Of a stretch of DNA of 64,000 nt, positions 62,465-64,000 are shown piece after piece; the first letter of the stretch is position 1; the number at the start of each line of letters is the position of its first letter. The notes under the pieces were generated by a model, which saw only the letters and a program-made list of their open reading frames with translations, made no database searches and was not told the DNA's origin. The stretch is taken from the NCBI GenBank assembly GCA_903902745.1, contig CAIUWA010000017.1, forward strand, positions 1 to 64,000. The letters are read 5' to 3'. The translations under genes and the position numbers were made by a program. This DNA comes from an uncultured Opitutia bacterium (GTDB taxonomy: Bacteria; Verrucomicrobiota; Verrucomicrobiia; Opitutales; Opitutaceae).

Positions 62465-64000
62465 ATGTCCTCTTTCCGTTCATTTCCCTTCCTCATCCTC
62501 GCAGCCGCCGTCTTCGCGCGCGGCCAGTCCGCTCCCTCTGCAGCCCCGGCCGACCCCGCCATCATGATGGATCCGGTCGACGTCAATGACCACCTCGACC
62601 GTGCCCGCGAGGGCATCCAGCCGGAGCTGGGCGCCTCCTCCTTCGTCATCAACAAGCAGCAGCTGCTCGACCTGCCGCAGGGCGCGGACGCCCCTTTCAG
62701 CCAGGTGCTGCTGCGCGCGCCCGGTGTCGCCGAGGACTCGGCCGCCAACGGCGACCTGCATGTCCGCGGCGAGCACGGGAACCTCCAATACCGCATCAAC
62801 GATGTGATCCTGCCCGAGGGCATCACGGGATTCGGCCTCGAGCTGGATCCGCGCTTCGTGGGCAGCATGCAGCTCATCACGGGCTCGCTGCCGGCGCAGT
62901 ATGGATTCCGCACCGCGGGGATCGTGGATATCCAGACGAAAAGCGGAACGCTCGACCAGGGCGGCGGATACTCCCTCTATGGCGGAAGCTTTGACACCCT
63001 TCGCCCGAGCTTCGAAGCCGGCGGCTAGGGCCGGGAAAACGAGCTATTTCATCGACGGCAGCTACGACCACAACGGCCTCGGCATCGAAAATCCGGCCGC
63101 CAGCTCCAAGGCGATCCACGACACGACTGATCAGGGCCGGCTGTTTTCCTATTTCTCCCGGCTTCTGGACAACTCCAGCCGCGTCAGCGTGATGATGAGC
63201 GCATCCGCCAGCAATTTCCAGGTCCCCAACACCCCGGGCCTCGCGGCCGGAACCTCGCCCAATGGCAATCCGTGGCTGCCGGGCACCTTCGATTCGTCGC
63301 GGCTGGACGAGAACCAGGGCGAGCGGAATTATTTCGGCGTCGTCACCTATCAGAAATCCGCGGGGACGTTGAACTACCAGGTTTCCGCCCTGGCCCGCGC
63401 GAGCAGCGTGCATTTCACCCCGGATCCCGCGGGCGATCTTTATTTCAACGGCGTGGCCAGCGATGTGGACCGCCAGCTCCGATCCGGCGGCCTGCAAGGC
63501 GACGCCAGTTACGCACTGCACGACCGGCACACGCTGCGCTTTGGCGGGATGCTGCTGGCTGAATCGGTGGCCGCCGATTCGACCACCATGGTATTTCCGG
63601 TGGACGGCGATGGGAATCCGACCGGCCCGGCCTACGCCCTGGCGGACAACCACCGGCTCCACGGCCTGTTCGCGGGGGCCTATGCGCAGGATGAATGGAA
63701 AATCTCCCCGCAGTTGACGCTCAACTACGGCGCGCGCCTTGATGTGTTCGATTCGTCCTTCGATCACGAAAACCAGCTCAGCCCGCGCGTGAACCTCCTC
63801 TATCAACCCACGGCGACAACAACGCTGCACGCCGGGTATGCGCGCTACTTCACCCCGCCGCCGGTCGAGAATGTCTCCGGCGCCACCGTCGCGAAATTCG
63901 ACGGCACATCTAACGCCTCGGCCACGAGCCAGGACGATCCGGTCCGGGCCGAGCGCTCGGATTATTTCGATGCCGGCCTCTCGCAGCGGCTCGCCCCCGG
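62465..64000 (+). pseudogene. TonB-dependent receptor, frameshifted, runs off window
   Basis: The first part (62465-63028, 187 residues) has a signal peptide (FLILAAAVFARGQS) and a plug domain (LRAPGVAEDSAANGDLHVRGEHG, GSMQLITGSLPAQYGFRTAGIVDIQTKSG) and stops at TAG 63026. Barrel sequence continues in the +1 frame from about 63027 (AGKTSYFIDGSYDHNGLGIENP) without stop to the window end (LTLNYGARLDVFDSSFDH...RSDYFDAGLSQRL). One extra base near GGCGGCTAGGGCC explains it. It could be a real mutation or a sequencing error. Confidence 0.8.

Overview
The window is a high-G+C bacterial chromosome segment, most likely from Verrucomicrobiota and probably the Opitutaceae. The pointers are a PSCyt1/DUF1549/DUF1553 cytochrome protein, a DUF1080 protein, Tat-exported sugar-lactone enzymes, TonB receptors and very many long palindromic intergenic repeats. 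That placement is inferred from gene content; no rRNA or tRNA gene was recognised. Almost none of the start codons has a purine-rich Shine-Dalgarno sequence in front of it; position 55179-55184 is the one clear exception.

Layout. 1-9.8 kb: cytochrome/DUF1553 protein, C4-dicarboxylate carrier, NERD-domain protein, DUF1080 protein, the pnuC-nadR nicotinamide riboside salvage pair, Hsp33, MsrA and an Hsp15-like S4 protein. 9.8-15.4 kb: translation factor EttA, then an araFGH arabinose ABC importer. 15.4-23.2 kb: a secreted unknown, YkgJ-type cysteine cluster protein, thioesterase, Asp/Asn hydroxylase, dimeric dUTPase, an RGG-rich low-complexity protein with a textbook terminator, MurA and RuvB. 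23.2-26.1 kb: a DUF433/DUF5615 toxin-antitoxin pair overlapping two tandem FMN alpha-hydroxy-acid oxidases, the first Tat-exported and the second cytosolic. 26.1-28.4 kb: a pterin cluster (PTPS-like, FolE2, SDR). 28.6-33.2 kb: YagF/YjhG-type sugar-acid dehydratase, YycJ-type hydrolase, pyruvate kinase.

33.3-50.7 kb is largely a metal-homeostasis region: a TonB-receptor remnant, two HupE/UreJ proteins, a TonB receptor, and a CnrYXH-like anti-sigma/sensor/ECF-sigma set divergent from a YHS protein and a CusBA-type RND pump whose three-methionine metal site is conserved. A DUF3347-like protein, a two-component system, an HtrA protease and a His-rich CobW GTPase follow. No outer-membrane channel partner is present. 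50.8-57.7 kb: WD40 protein, secreted unknown, Tat gluconolactonase plus esterase, and modABC molybdate import.

57.8-60.1 kb is an IS1595-type element with perfect 24-bp ends. Besides the transposase it carries a proteasome-beta-like Ntn hydrolase whose Thr1, Asp17 and Lys residues are spaced as in the real enzyme, plus two small ORFs. This is the most unusual object in the window. 60.1-64 kb: a BNR-fold protein with a CusF-like tail, a small membrane-type protein, and a TonB receptor with a frameshift that runs off the window.

A second theme is at least ten families of palindromic repeats between genes. Several copies have been absorbed into reading frames: the ECF sigma linker, CusA, CusB, the sensor kinase, the WD40 protein, and the N-termini of RuvB, the esterase and the BNR protein.
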